Source: JBDTNK01 sp039933775 (GTDB taxonomy: Bacteria; Chloroflexota; Limnocylindria; QHBO01). Taken from it: a stretch of 24,021 nt of DNA. Both the position numbers and the translations under genes were made by a program. The DNA lies in contig JBDTNK010000031.1 in the NCBI GenBank assembly GCA_039933775.1, positions 1 through 24,021 of the forward strand. The letters run 5' to 3'. Shown here in pieces: positions 10,322-17,841 of this stretch (the stretch's first letter is position 1; every line of letters starts with the position of its first letter). The notes under the pieces were generated by a model. The model saw nothing but the letters and a program-made list of their open reading frames with translations. It made no database searches and was not told the DNA's origin.

Positions 10322-11533
10322 ATGGAGCGCCCGTCTGTCCTTCTCGCCCTCTTCGGCGATACCACCGAGTATGCCGATGCGTTGCACGCTGCCGGCTTCG
10401 AACCGCTGACCGATCCGAGCGCGCTCGAGGGCGGCTCCGGCGCACATGGGCCCGATCTCGCCGTCGTGGACGGCGATGCCGCACCGGAGCTGGTGCAGGA
10501 GGTCCATACCCGCCTGCACACCGGGCGCAACGTTCCCACGCTCGTGCTCTTCAGCGACGAGCCGCCCCGGATTGCCGCGATCCCCGAGGTGCGTGACGAG
10601 TACGCGCGCAAGCCGCTCCCGGCCGATGCGCTGCTCTACCGCCTCCAGGCGCTCCTCATCCGCAGCGGACGGCACCTCCCCGTCGAGTCAGGTGCGTGGG
10701 CGTCGTCGGAGACGCTCTCGCAGGCGCCGGTCGCCGGCGAGGGACACGTCGTCAGCGTCTTCGCGCCCAAGGGCGGCGTTGGCAAGACGACCGTCTCTGT
10801 CAACCTGGCCGTCGCGCTGCGTGAGCAGACGCGATCGAGCGTGCTCCTCTTCGACGCGGATGTCGGGGTCGGAAACATCACCGCTGTCCTCGACGTGAAA
10901 GAAAATATCGGCCTGGCCGACCTTGCCGGCGATGAGCCGACGGACGCGGCATTCGAGCAGGCCGTGACGGTGCATGAGCCGAGCGGTGTTCGGGTCCTGA
11001 CCTGGGGCAGCAGCCCTGCGCAGTCCGAGCTCGTCAGCGTCGACCTCCTGCTGGCGGCGCTGCGCTGGGCGCGCATGCACCATCAGTACGTCGTGGTCGA
11101 CAACCATCCGGGCTACGACGACCGCACCATGGCCATGCTGGCCACCGCCAACGAGATCTTCCTCATCGTGACGCCCGAGATGGGCGCCCTGAAGAACAGC
11201 TCGCAGTTCCTGGAGCTCGCGCGCCAGGTCGGCCTGGGCGATGTCATCAAGGTCATCGTCAACCGCGCCAACCACGGCATCCGGCCCGAGGACATGAGCA
11301 AGAACCTTGGCCTGCCGATCTCGGCCACGGTGGTGTCCGACGGGCGCAAGGCGGTCATCGCCTCGAACGAAGGGATACCGGTCATCACGAAGTTCCCCAA
11401 GGAGAAGATCAGCCACGATCTTCATGGCGTTGCTCGGCTCATCACGCACCCGAACAGCGTCGCGGAGACCGATTCCGCTCGCCGCCGCTGGTTCGAGTTC
11501 GGCCGCCGCGCCGCCGCCACCGCGGGTCGCTGA
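10322..11533 (+). CDS. CpaE/MinD-like ATPase with a receiver-like N-terminal domain
   Basis: The 403-residue product has two parts. Residues 1-118 resemble a response-regulator receiver: LAVVD with Asp50 at the phosphoacceptor position and RKP with Lys97 at the conserved lysine, but without the usual N-terminal acidic pair. Residues 142-380 form a ParA/MinD-type ATPase with the deviant Walker A KGGVGKTT (150-157), LLFDADVGVGN (Walker A' region, 175-185) and VVVDNHPG as the Walker B strand. This arrangement matches CpaE/TadZ, which localise pilus machinery, and related MinD-like positioning proteins. No pilus genes occur in the window, so the cargo is unknown. GGAG (10313-10316) precedes the ATG by five bases. 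The 144-base upstream gap holds TTGACG (10260-10265), a palindrome GGCGCGCGCC (10265-10274) and a small hairpin GATGC/GCATC (10280-10294); a -10 is not clear. Confidence 0.88.
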   Translation: MERPSVLLALFGDTTEYADALHAAGFEPLTDPSALEGGSGAHGPDLAVVDGDAAPELVQEVHTRLHTGRNVPTLVLFSDEPPRIAAIPEVRDEYARKPLPADALLYRLQALLIRSGRHLPVESGAWASSETLSQAPVAGEGHVVSVFAPKGGVGKTTVSVNLAVALREQTRSSVLLFDADVGVGNITAVLDVKENIGLADLAGDEPTDAAFEQAVTVHEPSGVRVLTWGSSPAQSELVSVDLLLAALRWARMHHQYVVVDNHPGYDDRTMAMLATANEIFLIVTPEMGALKNSSQFLELARQVGLGDVIKVIVNRANHGIRPEDMSKNLGLPISATVVSDGRKAVIASNEGIPVITKFPKEKISHDLHGVARLITHPNSVAETDSARRRWFEFGRRAAATAGR

Positions 11534-11591
11534 ACCGCCGCTGGGCGGGGTCGCGTTGCGCGACACCTGCCCATGCTGCATCATCGGGCTC

Positions 11592-12035
11592 GTGCCGACC
11601 TACGACTACCAGTGCCGCAGCTGCGGCAACCGCACCGAGATCATCCACTCGATGCACGAGGATGGACCAACTACCTGCGAGCTGTGCGGTGGCGCGCTGA
11701 AGCGCGTCTTCTACCCGACCGGGATCATCTTCAAGGGCAGCGGCTTCTACTCGACCGATTCCCGCGCCAGCTCCGGTTCGACCGGATCGCGAGCGGGCAA
11801 GGGCTCGAGCGGCGGCGATGCGCAGGCCGATGCGGCGCCATCCACGAAATCGACCGGCGCCTCGGCCGTTGATGGCGGCAAGCCCGCCGGCAACGGGGGC
11901 TCCCCGAGGCATTCGAGCGAATCGGGCGGCGGGAAGGAATCGGGCGGCGGGAAGGAATCGGGCGGCGGGAGCAAGTCAGGCGACCGTCGCGGGGAGCAGA
12001 ATCGCGGTGCCGGCGGAGAGTCTCGGAGCTCCTGA
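11592..12035 (+). CDS. FmdB-family zinc-ribbon protein with a low-complexity tail
   Basis: The 147-residue product begins MPTYDYQCRSCG, the hallmark of the FmdB putative regulatory family, and has Cys8, Cys11, Cys29 and Cys32 to bind one zinc ion. The usual continuation RVFYPTGIIFKGSGFYSTD is present. After about residue 56 the sequence is Ser/Gly/Lys-rich and disordered, including a triplicated ESGGGK unit encoded by an 18-base tandem repeat. The start is GTG, chosen because FmdB proteins begin at this MPTYDY and no upstream start fits. No Shine-Dalgarno sequence is visible. CATCAT (11579-11584) sits seven bases before the GTG and may be the -10 of a leaderless mRNA, though it is a weak match. 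The gene lies 58 bases after the ATPase gene and is convergent with the next. Confidence 0.88.
   Translation: MPTYDYQCRSCGNRTEIIHSMHEDGPTTCELCGGALKRVFYPTGIIFKGSGFYSTDSRASSGSTGSRAGKGSSGGDAQADAAPSTKSTGASAVDGGKPAGNGGSPRHSSESGGGKESGGGKESGGGSKSGDRRGEQNRGAGGESRSS
11919..11972 (+). repeat. 18-base tandem repeat, three copies, within the FmdB gene
   Basis: Units at 11919-11936 and 11937-11954 are identical (GAATCGGGCGGCGGGAAG). The third, 11955-11972, matches in its first 16 bases. The unit length is a multiple of three, so copy number changes keep the frame and only lengthen the ESGGGK tail. Confidence 0.9.
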
Positions 12036-12054
12036 TCCGAAGACGAGGCGGACG

Positions 12055-13563
12055 CTAGGCCGGCTGCGCCTGGCGCGTGCCGCAGCGGCGGCAGAAGCGA
12101 GCTGTCGCCGAGAGGGAGAGGCCACAGCCCCCACAGCTCTGGACGCCAACCTGGGCGGATGACGCCGCGGCAACCTCTCGCGCCGACGCGTCCCACATCG
12201 ACGCGCGTATCGCCTGCGCAGGTGATCCGACGCCCTGCTGCTGCTCGGCAAGCCGAGCGGCCAGCTCGGCCGGATGGACCGATGCGCCACTCGAACGGTA
12301 GGGAAGCGGCTGCGTCCGATCGGAGAGCACGCCGGAGGCGCTATCGCCAAGGCCGAGCATGTCGAGCTGTGCGCGGCGCGCCATCAGCACGGGGTCGATG
12401 ACCTCGGGCGGCGCAGGCGTTTGCGCTGATGCCGCGACGCGGTCAGCGGGCGCCGCCTCTCGTCGCCTGGGTGCCTTCGGAGCGGCCGTGATCTGCGGCG
12501 GTGGCAATACGGCGGGGGGAGTGGGCGCCGTCGGCTCCTCGTACGCAGCGGGCGCCTCGATCTCCGACGCCGGCTCCGGCTCCGGTGTCGGCTCCGGCTC
12601 GGGCTCGCCCAGGGAGAAGTCCGGCGCCTCGGCCCAGCGCAGCGGCACGGTGCTCTCGGTGATGGGCTCGTCGCCCTCGTAGCTCCATGCCTGCTCCTCG
12701 GTCGCCAGCTCGGGCGCGGCGGCGAACTCGATTGAGGGTGGCTCCTCGATGGTGGGTGTCGGGAACTGGATGAGCTCGAAGCTGTCGTCGGCGTCCCAGC
12801 CCAGGGTCGGCAGCGGTGCCGCATCGAGCCGCTCCGCCTCGCGCGCCGGCTCGTGCATCGCCGCCTCCCCGGCAACGAGCGGCTCGACCCGCGCTGGCGC
12901 TGGCTCAACCTCGACCTCCGCCTCGGCAACGAGCGGCGCCTCCACGTCCGCCAGGACGGGCGCCTCCTTGTCGGCATCGAACTCGGCGAGCAGGAAGGGC
13001 TGGCTGAATCGTTTCGGCTCGACCACCTCTGGCGCCGTTTCGGCCTCGATGGTGGGCACCGGCTCGAGGCTCAGTGAAGCCACGTCCGCGCGCAGCTCGT
13101 CGAGATCGGCGGTCGGCCATGCGTCGACCCCCAGCCGGCGTCCGACCTCGTCCTGGCCCAGCTCAGCCGGCGGAGCGGAACCGTTCGTCGCGTGCGCGCC
13201 GGGTGCGTGCGTAAGCCCGGCTTCCAGGCGCTCGGCTAGATCATCGGTGCCGGCTATCGGTGCGCAGTTGCGGCAGCGGCCGGCGTCATCGTTCCAGCAG
13301 TTGAGGCAGGTGTACTGCCGGCAGTCGATGCAGAAGTTAAACGAGGTGTGGAAGGCCTCGAGCTGCGCGGCCGCCAGCGAGTCCTGCTCGGAGCGCATCG
13401 CGTCACCAAGGGCGTCGCCGAGCGCGTCCTGGCTCATGATGTAGTTCTTCAGGCCCGACACGACGCCAAGGGTCTTGCGCAGCGGATTCAGGCGCGTCGG
13501 CGCCTTGAATTCGTAGCGCGTGCCGCAGCGTTCGCAGAAGGACTCGGTCAGTGCCTCGGGCAT
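12055..13563 (-). CDS. Uncharacterised multi-zinc-finger protein with a long disordered acidic middle
   Basis: The 502-residue product has no family name I can give. The N-terminal 100 residues hold Cys10 and Cys13 (CERC) and a cysteine cluster at 78, 81, 86, 89, 97 and 100 (CIDC, CLNC, CRNC), consistent with two or more zinc sites. Between them are helices (LKNYIMSQDALGDALGD). Residues 105-415 are Glu/Pro/Ala-rich and probably disordered, with an EP-repeat tract. The C-terminus has helices (PAELAARLAEQQQ) and a zinc ribbon with Cys477, Cys480, Cys491 and Cys494. No membrane helix is present. The start at 13563 gives a plausible N-terminus with a purine-rich GAAGAGAG upstream. The open frame continues through fhaA but has no support there. 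Divergent transcription from fhaA suggests a link to the FHA/RodA system. Confidence 0.82.
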   Translation of the reverse strand: MPEALTESFCERCGTRYEFKAPTRLNPLRKTLGVVSGLKNYIMSQDALGDALGDAMRSEQDSLAAAQLEAFHTSFNFCIDCRQYTCLNCWNDDAGRCRNCAPIAGTDDLAERLEAGLTHAPGAHATNGSAPPAELGQDEVGRRLGVDAWPTADLDELRADVASLSLEPVPTIEAETAPEVVEPKRFSQPFLLAEFDADKEAPVLADVEAPLVAEAEVEVEPAPARVEPLVAGEAAMHEPAREAERLDAAPLPTLGWDADDSFELIQFPTPTIEEPPSIEFAAAPELATEEQAWSYEGDEPITESTVPLRWAEAPDFSLGEPEPEPTPEPEPASEIEAPAAYEEPTAPTPPAVLPPPQITAAPKAPRRREAAPADRVAASAQTPAPPEVIDPVLMARRAQLDMLGLGDSASGVLSDRTQPLPYRSSGASVHPAELAARLAEQQQGVGSPAQAIRASMWDASAREVAAASSAQVGVQSCGGCGLSLSATARFCRRCGTRQAQPA

Positions 13564-13612
13564 GGCTCTCTTCGTGACGTGGCCCCGCGCAGCAAGGGCC
13601 TTAGGGCCGCAC

Positions 13613-13618
13613 AGTATA
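13613..13618 (-). promoter_or_regulatory. Putative -10 element for the zinc-finger gene
   Basis: On the reverse strand TATACT (five of six match TATAAT) lies 49 bases before the ATG at 13563, predicting a leader of about 43 bases. A good -35 at 17 bases is not seen. The overlapping forward-strand sequence TATAAC (13615-13620) could serve the opposite direction, so this may be a bidirectional promoter. Confidence 0.4.
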
Positions 13619-13682
13619 ACGATGGGCCAACGCTCAGCAGAATACGACGGATGTACCGAACCTGGGTCCGTTCGTACCTCCG

Positions 13683-13691
13683 TGCTATGAT
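13683..13691 (+). promoter_or_regulatory. Putative extended -10 promoter of the fhaA operon
   Basis: TGC followed by TATGAT, with the hexamer at 13686-13691, lies ten bases before the preferred fhaA ATG at 13702. Initiation about seven bases after the hexamer would leave a leader of three or four bases. The ATG at 13687 falls inside the hexamer and so could not be used on this transcript. Confidence 0.5.
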
Positions 13692-13701
13692 CCGCGGCCC
13701 G

Positions 13702-14466
13702 ATGGCCATCCTCTCGCGCATCGAAGCATTCCTCGAGCGCCTCTTTCAGGCACCGGCCGGGAGGTTCGGCGCGCGCCTGCAGCCGGTGACGCTCGCCAAA
13801 CGCATCGAGCGCGCGATGGACACGAACAAGTCGTTCAGCAACGACGGCGTGCTGGTGCCGAACCACTACGACCTGCACCTGAGCCCAGCTGACTACGCCA
13901 CCTTCGACTCGTATCGGGGCTCGCTCGAGGACGACTTGGCGCATGGCGTGCTGAGCCGCGCGCGCCACGAGCGCTACACGCTCGTTGCCCGGCCCCGCGT
14001 CCGCCTGCTCTCCGACCAGGGCATTCCGCGCGGCGACCTGCGCGTCGCAGCCGCGATGATCGACGACCATGGGTCGCGGGTGCGCCGCGATGAGGCGTTG
14101 CCGGCATCGGACACGATGGTCTTTGCGCGTCCCGAGCAGCCAGCCCCGGACCGGCCGCGGCCCGACTCGGCGATCCGTGCCTATCTGCTGGTCAGCACCG
14201 CGGGCCGCCCGCCGATCCAGTTCGACCTGGGAGACGCGGTGATCAGCATTGGTCGCTCGAACGACAACGATGTGATCGTCGACGACGGTGAGGTGAGCCG
14301 GCACCACAGCCAGCTGAAGCTGCAGCACGGCGCCTACAGCCTGGCGGACCTCGGCAGCCGTAACGGCTCGTTCGTCAACGGGCAGCAGGTCAGCGAGATC
14401 GCGCTTGGGCCCGGCGACGTGATCCGCATCGGCTCAACGCTCATCGAGTTCCAGGTGCGCGGGTGA
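13702..14466 (+). CDS. fhaA: FhaA-like protein: DUF3662 domain plus C-terminal FHA domain
   Basis: FhaA proteins are phosphothreonine readers that regulate cell-wall synthesis downstream of Ser/Thr kinases. In the 254-residue product, residues 1-120 match the DUF3662 domain (AFLERLFQAPAGRFGARLQP, then PNHYDLHLSPADY and LVARPRVRLL). A short Pro-rich linker follows. Residues 160-252 are an FHA domain with the key residues in place: GRS (184-186), Ser199 and His202 in SRHH, and GSRNGSFVNG around 218-227. The linker is short compared with mycobacterial FhaA. The start at 13702 fits the promoter at 13683; an ATG at 13687 would add five residues. The gene overlaps fhaB by four bases. The symbol follows the actinobacterial homologue. 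Confidence 0.92.
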   Translation: MAILSRIEAFLERLFQAPAGRFGARLQPVTLAKRIERAMDTNKSFSNDGVLVPNHYDLHLSPADYATFDSYRGSLEDDLAHGVLSRARHERYTLVARPRVRLLSDQGIPRGDLRVAAAMIDDHGSRVRRDEALPASDTMVFARPEQPAPDRPRPDSAIRAYLLVSTAGRPPIQFDLGDAVISIGRSNDNDVIVDDGEVSRHHSQLKLQHGAYSLADLGSRNGSFVNGQQVSEIALGPGDVIRIGSTLIEFQVRG

Positions 14467-14906
14467 CGGGGGACCTCCTGCGCCTGGCGCTGCTCGGCGC
14501 CCAGCTGGGCTTCCTGGCCATCATCTATTTCGTGCTCTTCGGCTTCGCGCGGGCCCTGCTGCGCGACCTGCGCGGGGCGGAACGCGCGCAGCTCGTCTCG
14601 CAGGCGGGGATCGGGAGGCTGATGGTCCTCGAATCGCCGGAGGACGAGCCGCCGTCGGGGCGCCCGATCTCGCTCGGCCCGATCAACTCGCTGGGCCGCA
14701 ACGTCAACAACACGATCTTCATCGAGGACGACTTCGCGAGCGCCAACCACGCGATGCTCACCTTTCGCGGGCGGAGCTGGTTCATCGAGGACCAGGGCAG
14801 CACGAACGGCACGTACGTGAACGCGCATCGCATCGACCGGCCGGTCGCGCTCAGCTACGGCGACGAGCTGACCATCGGACGCGTCCGGATGCGGCTCGAG
14901 CGGTGA
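14463..14906 (+). CDS. fhaB: FhaB-like membrane-anchored FHA domain protein
   Basis: The 147-residue product has one N-terminal membrane helix (about residues 4-26: LLRLALLGAQLGFLAIIYFV) and a C-terminal FHA domain from about residue 51. The binding residues are visible: GRN at 78-80, Ser93 and His96 in FASANH, and STNGTYVN at 113-120. In actinobacteria FhaB links kinases to division and wall enzymes. The GTG start overlaps the fhaA stop (GTGA), so translation is coupled. The gap to the next gene is seven bases. The topology places the FHA domain in the cytoplasm, where it could recruit phosphorylated partners to RodA and PbpA at the membrane. Confidence 0.93.
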   Translation: MTGDLLRLALLGAQLGFLAIIYFVLFGFARALLRDLRGAERAQLVSQAGIGRLMVLESPEDEPPSGRPISLGPINSLGRNVNNTIFIEDDFASANHAMLTFRGRSWFIEDQGSTNGTYVNAHRIDRPVALSYGDELTIGRVRMRLER

Positions 14907-14913
14907 GGACGCG

Positions 14914-16239
14914 GTGCACCTGACCCTGGCACCGCGCTGGCGCGAGCTGCGCTTCCTGCTGCCGCTCTTCGGCCTCGTTCCGCTGGGGTTCGCGATCACG
15001 CACGTGGCGGCCAGCGGCCTCTTCGAGCCCGGGGCGCTCGAGGTGGCGGTCGCGTATGCGGCGCTCTTCCTCGCCGCGCACGCCATCCTGGTCGTCAGCG
15101 GGCATCGCGGCGACCAGCTGCTGCTGCCGACCGTCGGCATCCTGGGCGCGTTCGGCATGGTGATGCTGAACCGGCTGCCGCAGGACATCGCGGGCATGAG
15201 CGCCTTCGGCATCGAGCTCGGCATGGCGCAGACGCAGCTGCTCTGGTTCGCCATCGGTCTGGCCGCCATGCTCGTGGTCGCCGTAGGGCTGCGCGACGAC
15301 GGATTCCTGCGCCACTACAAGTACACCTGGGCCGTGGCGGGTGCGCTGCTGCTGCTCTTCACCTTCCTCTTCGGGCGCGAGATCTACGGCGCGCGGCTCT
15401 GGATCTACGTCGGCCCCATCGGGATTCAGCCCGGTGAGTTCATCAAGATCGTGCTGGTGGTGTTCATCGCGGGCTACCTGGCCGAGACCAGGTCGCTGCT
15501 GGCGGGAGCCAGCCTGCGCATCGGTCCAATCTCGTTGCCGCCGCTGCCCTACCTGGCGCCGATGCTGGCGTTGTTCGTGGCGGTCATGCTGATCGTCGTC
15601 ATCAGCCGCGACCTGGGCACGGCGCTGCTCTTCTTCGGCATCTTTCTGACGATGCTCTTTGTGGCCACCGGCCGTCGGATCTACGTCGTCTTCGGCATGC
15701 TGCTGTTCGTGGCCGGCTCGTGGGTCGCGTACGAGCTGTTCAGCCACGTGCAGCGCCGCGTGAATGCCTGGATCGACCCGTTCGCCGATCCGACCGACAC
15801 GGGCTACCAGACCGTGCAGGCGCTCTACGGCCTGGCGCGTGGCGGACTCTTCGGCGAGGGCCTGGGGCAGGGGCTGCTCACGACGAATGGGCGCCCCACG
15901 ATCTTTGCCGTCGAGACCGATTTCATCTTCACCGCCATCGCCGAGGAGCTCGGCGTGCTGGGTGCCATGGCGCTCCTGGCCCTGGCCCTGCTGCTCGTCT
16001 TTCGGGGTCTGCGCATCGCGATCGGCGCGCGCGATGAGTTCAGCGCCCTGCTGGCCATCGGGCTGACGACGAGCCTGGGGCTGCAGACGCTCATCATCGT
16101 GGGCGGCAACGTGAAGCTGATCCCGCTCACCGGCGTTACGTTCCCGTTCGTGAGCTACGGCGGCAGCAGCCTGCTGGCCAGCTTCATCGTGATCGGGCTG
16201 CTGCTCTCGATCAGCCATAGATCGGCGCTGAACCGATGA
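14914..16239 (+). CDS. rodA: SEDS-family peptidoglycan glycosyltransferase, RodA/FtsW type
   Basis: SEDS proteins polymerise lipid II into glycan strands together with a class B PBP. The 441-residue product has ten or more hydrophobic helices. Family motifs are QPGEFIKI, SRDLGTALLFFG, NAWIDPFADPTDTGYQ, ETDFIFTAIAEELGVLGA and TFPFVSYGGSSLLASF near the C-terminus. Asp288 in WIDPF corresponds to the essential catalytic aspartate of RodA. The GTG start is preceded by GAGG (14905-14908) at a good distance. It overlaps the next gene, a class B PBP, by four bases, as expected for a cognate pair. Whether it serves elongation (RodA) or division (FtsW) cannot be settled by sequence alone; the FHA/PbpA context follows the actinobacterial rodA-pbpA order. 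Confidence 0.93.
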   Translation: MHLTLAPRWRELRFLLPLFGLVPLGFAITHVAASGLFEPGALEVAVAYAALFLAAHAILVVSGHRGDQLLLPTVGILGAFGMVMLNRLPQDIAGMSAFGIELGMAQTQLLWFAIGLAAMLVVAVGLRDDGFLRHYKYTWAVAGALLLLFTFLFGREIYGARLWIYVGPIGIQPGEFIKIVLVVFIAGYLAETRSLLAGASLRIGPISLPPLPYLAPMLALFVAVMLIVVISRDLGTALLFFGIFLTMLFVATGRRIYVVFGMLLFVAGSWVAYELFSHVQRRVNAWIDPFADPTDTGYQTVQALYGLARGGLFGEGLGQGLLTTNGRPTIFAVETDFIFTAIAEELGVLGAMALLALALLLVFRGLRIAIGARDEFSALLAIGLTTSLGLQTLIIVGGNVKLIPLTGVTFPFVSYGGSSLLASFIVIGLLLSISHRSALNR

Positions 16240-17768
16240 TGGCCGCGAACATTCGACGCCTCTCAGCGTACCTGGTCGTCGGCTTCGCGATCGTGAGCCT
16301 GGGGCTCGGCTACTGGGCGGTGATCGATGCCCCGACGCTCGCCGCGCGCGCCGACAATCCCGAGGTCATCAACGCCCGGCGATCGGCCCCGCGCGGGATC
16401 ATCTTCGATGCGAGCGGCGGCGTCCTGGCCTCCACGACACTGACCGATGGCGTCGCCGTGCGCAGCTACGCCGACCCTGCCTTCAGCCACGTCATCGGCT
16501 ACGCCAGCCTGCGCTACGGCACGACCGGGCTGGAGGAGGCGTACGACGACATCCTGTCGGGCCTGTCGGACCCCAACCCGGTGAGCGACATGATCGACGA
16601 CCTGCTCGACCGCCCGATGGAGCCATCCGACCTGCAGCTCACCATCGACCGTCGGCTGCAGGACTTCGCCGCGCAGCAGCTCGGGGCAAGCGTCGGCGCC
16701 ATCGTGGCGCTCGATCCGCGCACTGGGGCGATCCTGGCCAGCGTCTCGACGCCGACCTACGACGCCTCGCCGCTCACCGGCGATTCGGAGTCAAGCGAGG
16801 GCGCGCTCGACGCGATCAGCGCCCAGCCGAACAACCCGCTCGTCGATCGCACGCGGCAGGGCCGCTACACCCCCGGATCGATCATGAAGGTATTCACCGC
16901 CGCCGCGGCGCTGGACAGCGGGGTGATCACGCCCGATACGACCTACGAGGAGCAGCCCCGAGAGGAGACCGAGGGTCTCGTGGTCGATGGCTTCACGATC
17001 ACCGAGCACGATCTCGGCGTGGCACCGGCACTCTGGAACCTCTCGCCGGCGATGCAGGTCTCGAGCAACATCTACTTCGCGCACGTCGGTCTCGACCTGG
17101 GACCCGAACGGTTTCTGGAGTACGGCGAACGGTTCGGCTTCTGCCGCGGGTTCACCATCGGCGAGGGCGAGCGAGCGCTCGCGGTCGCCCCGTCGTACGT
17201 CACGGTCTCGTCGCCCGACGGCGGCTGCTCACCGTTCAACGGCGACGTGGATCTCGCGTCGGCCGCGTTCGGGCAGGCGGAGGTGGTCGTGACGCCGATG
17301 CAGATGGCGCGTGTGGCCGCGACGATCGCCAACGGCGGCGTCATGCCCGAGCCCTACGTGGTGGGCAGCGTCCGGTCCCACTCCGAGGACGGCGCGCCCG
17401 GCGACATCGTCCTGGACCGCGCGACGCCGAGCGCCGGGCGGCGGGTCGTCGGTCAGTCGACGGCGGCGCAGGTGCGCGGCGTGATGGTCGACGCGGTGGA
17501 AGGCGAGCTGGGTCGGCTCTATGCCGGGAACGGCGCGGTGACGCTGTACGGGGCAATCGGCTCGACCGCCGGCAAGACCGGCACCGCCCAGCGCGCGGAG
17601 GGAGAGCCACACAGCTGGTTCATCGGCTTCGCGCCGGCGCAGGCGGGGGCGACGCCGGCGATCGCGGTCGCCGTGCTGCTCGAAGGTGGCGGAGCGGGCT
17701 CGGTCGCGGCCGCCCCGATCGGTGGCGCCGTCATGGCTCAGTGGCTCACGCTGCAGGCGGCAAGATGA
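16236..17768 (+). CDS. pbpA: Class B penicillin-binding protein, PbpA type (peptidoglycan transpeptidase)
   Basis: The enzyme cross-links stem peptides. The 510-residue product has one N-terminal membrane helix (about 10-30), a short pedestal domain with SAPRGIIFDASGG and the catalytic transpeptidase domain. The three active-site motifs are intact: SIMK with Ser215 and Lys218, SSN at 276-278, and KTG at 447-449. TPGSIMKVFTAAAALDSG and AGKTGTAQ are typical of this class. The N-terminal dimerisation domain is reduced, as in mycobacterial PbpA. The start overlaps the rodA stop (ATGA), so the pair is translationally coupled. No Ser/Thr kinase or phosphatase gene follows, unlike the actinobacterial cluster; the next gene is a MoxR ATPase. 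Confidence 0.94.
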   Translation: MMAANIRRLSAYLVVGFAIVSLGLGYWAVIDAPTLAARADNPEVINARRSAPRGIIFDASGGVLASTTLTDGVAVRSYADPAFSHVIGYASLRYGTTGLEEAYDDILSGLSDPNPVSDMIDDLLDRPMEPSDLQLTIDRRLQDFAAQQLGASVGAIVALDPRTGAILASVSTPTYDASPLTGDSESSEGALDAISAQPNNPLVDRTRQGRYTPGSIMKVFTAAAALDSGVITPDTTYEEQPREETEGLVVDGFTITEHDLGVAPALWNLSPAMQVSSNIYFAHVGLDLGPERFLEYGERFGFCRGFTIGEGERALAVAPSYVTVSSPDGGCSPFNGDVDLASAAFGQAEVVVTPMQMARVAATIANGGVMPEPYVVGSVRSHSEDGAPGDIVLDRATPSAGRRVVGQSTAAQVRGVMVDAVEGELGRLYAGNGAVTLYGAIGSTAGKTGTAQRAEGEPHSWFIGFAPAQAGATPAIAVAVLLEGGGAGSVAAAPIGGAVMAQWLTLQAAR

Positions 17769-17790
17769 ACCGGTTCGTTACCTGCTCGGG

Positions 17791-17796
17791 TATTGT
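17791..17796 (+). promoter_or_regulatory. Weak putative -10 element before moxR
   Basis: TATTGT lies in the 73-base gap between pbpA and moxR, about 45 bases before the start. It lacks a TG extension and a clear -35, so it is only a possible internal promoter; read-through from the fhaA operon is equally plausible. Confidence 0.25.
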
Positions 17797-17831
17797 TGTT
17801 CACAGGCGCGCCGACCGGAGGGGTGCCGGAC

Positions 17832-17836
17832 AGGAG
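17832..17836 (+). promoter_or_regulatory. Ribosome binding site that decides the TTG start of moxR
   Basis: AGGAG lies five bases before the TTG at 17842. The next in-frame candidate, GTG at 17848, would be 11 bases away, so the TTG is the better choice. Confidence 0.6.
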
Positions 17837-17841
17837 TTGGG

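Noticed and set aside
10322..11533. Plasmid or chromosome partitioning ATPase (ParA)
   Set aside because: The receiver-like N-terminus fits CpaE better, and there is no ParB gene or parS-like site nearby.
13564..14328. Upstream extension of the reverse-strand zinc-finger frame through fhaA
   Set aside because: fhaA is clearly real on the forward strand. The extension has no ribosome binding site and no recognisable domain, and a good ATG exists at 13563.
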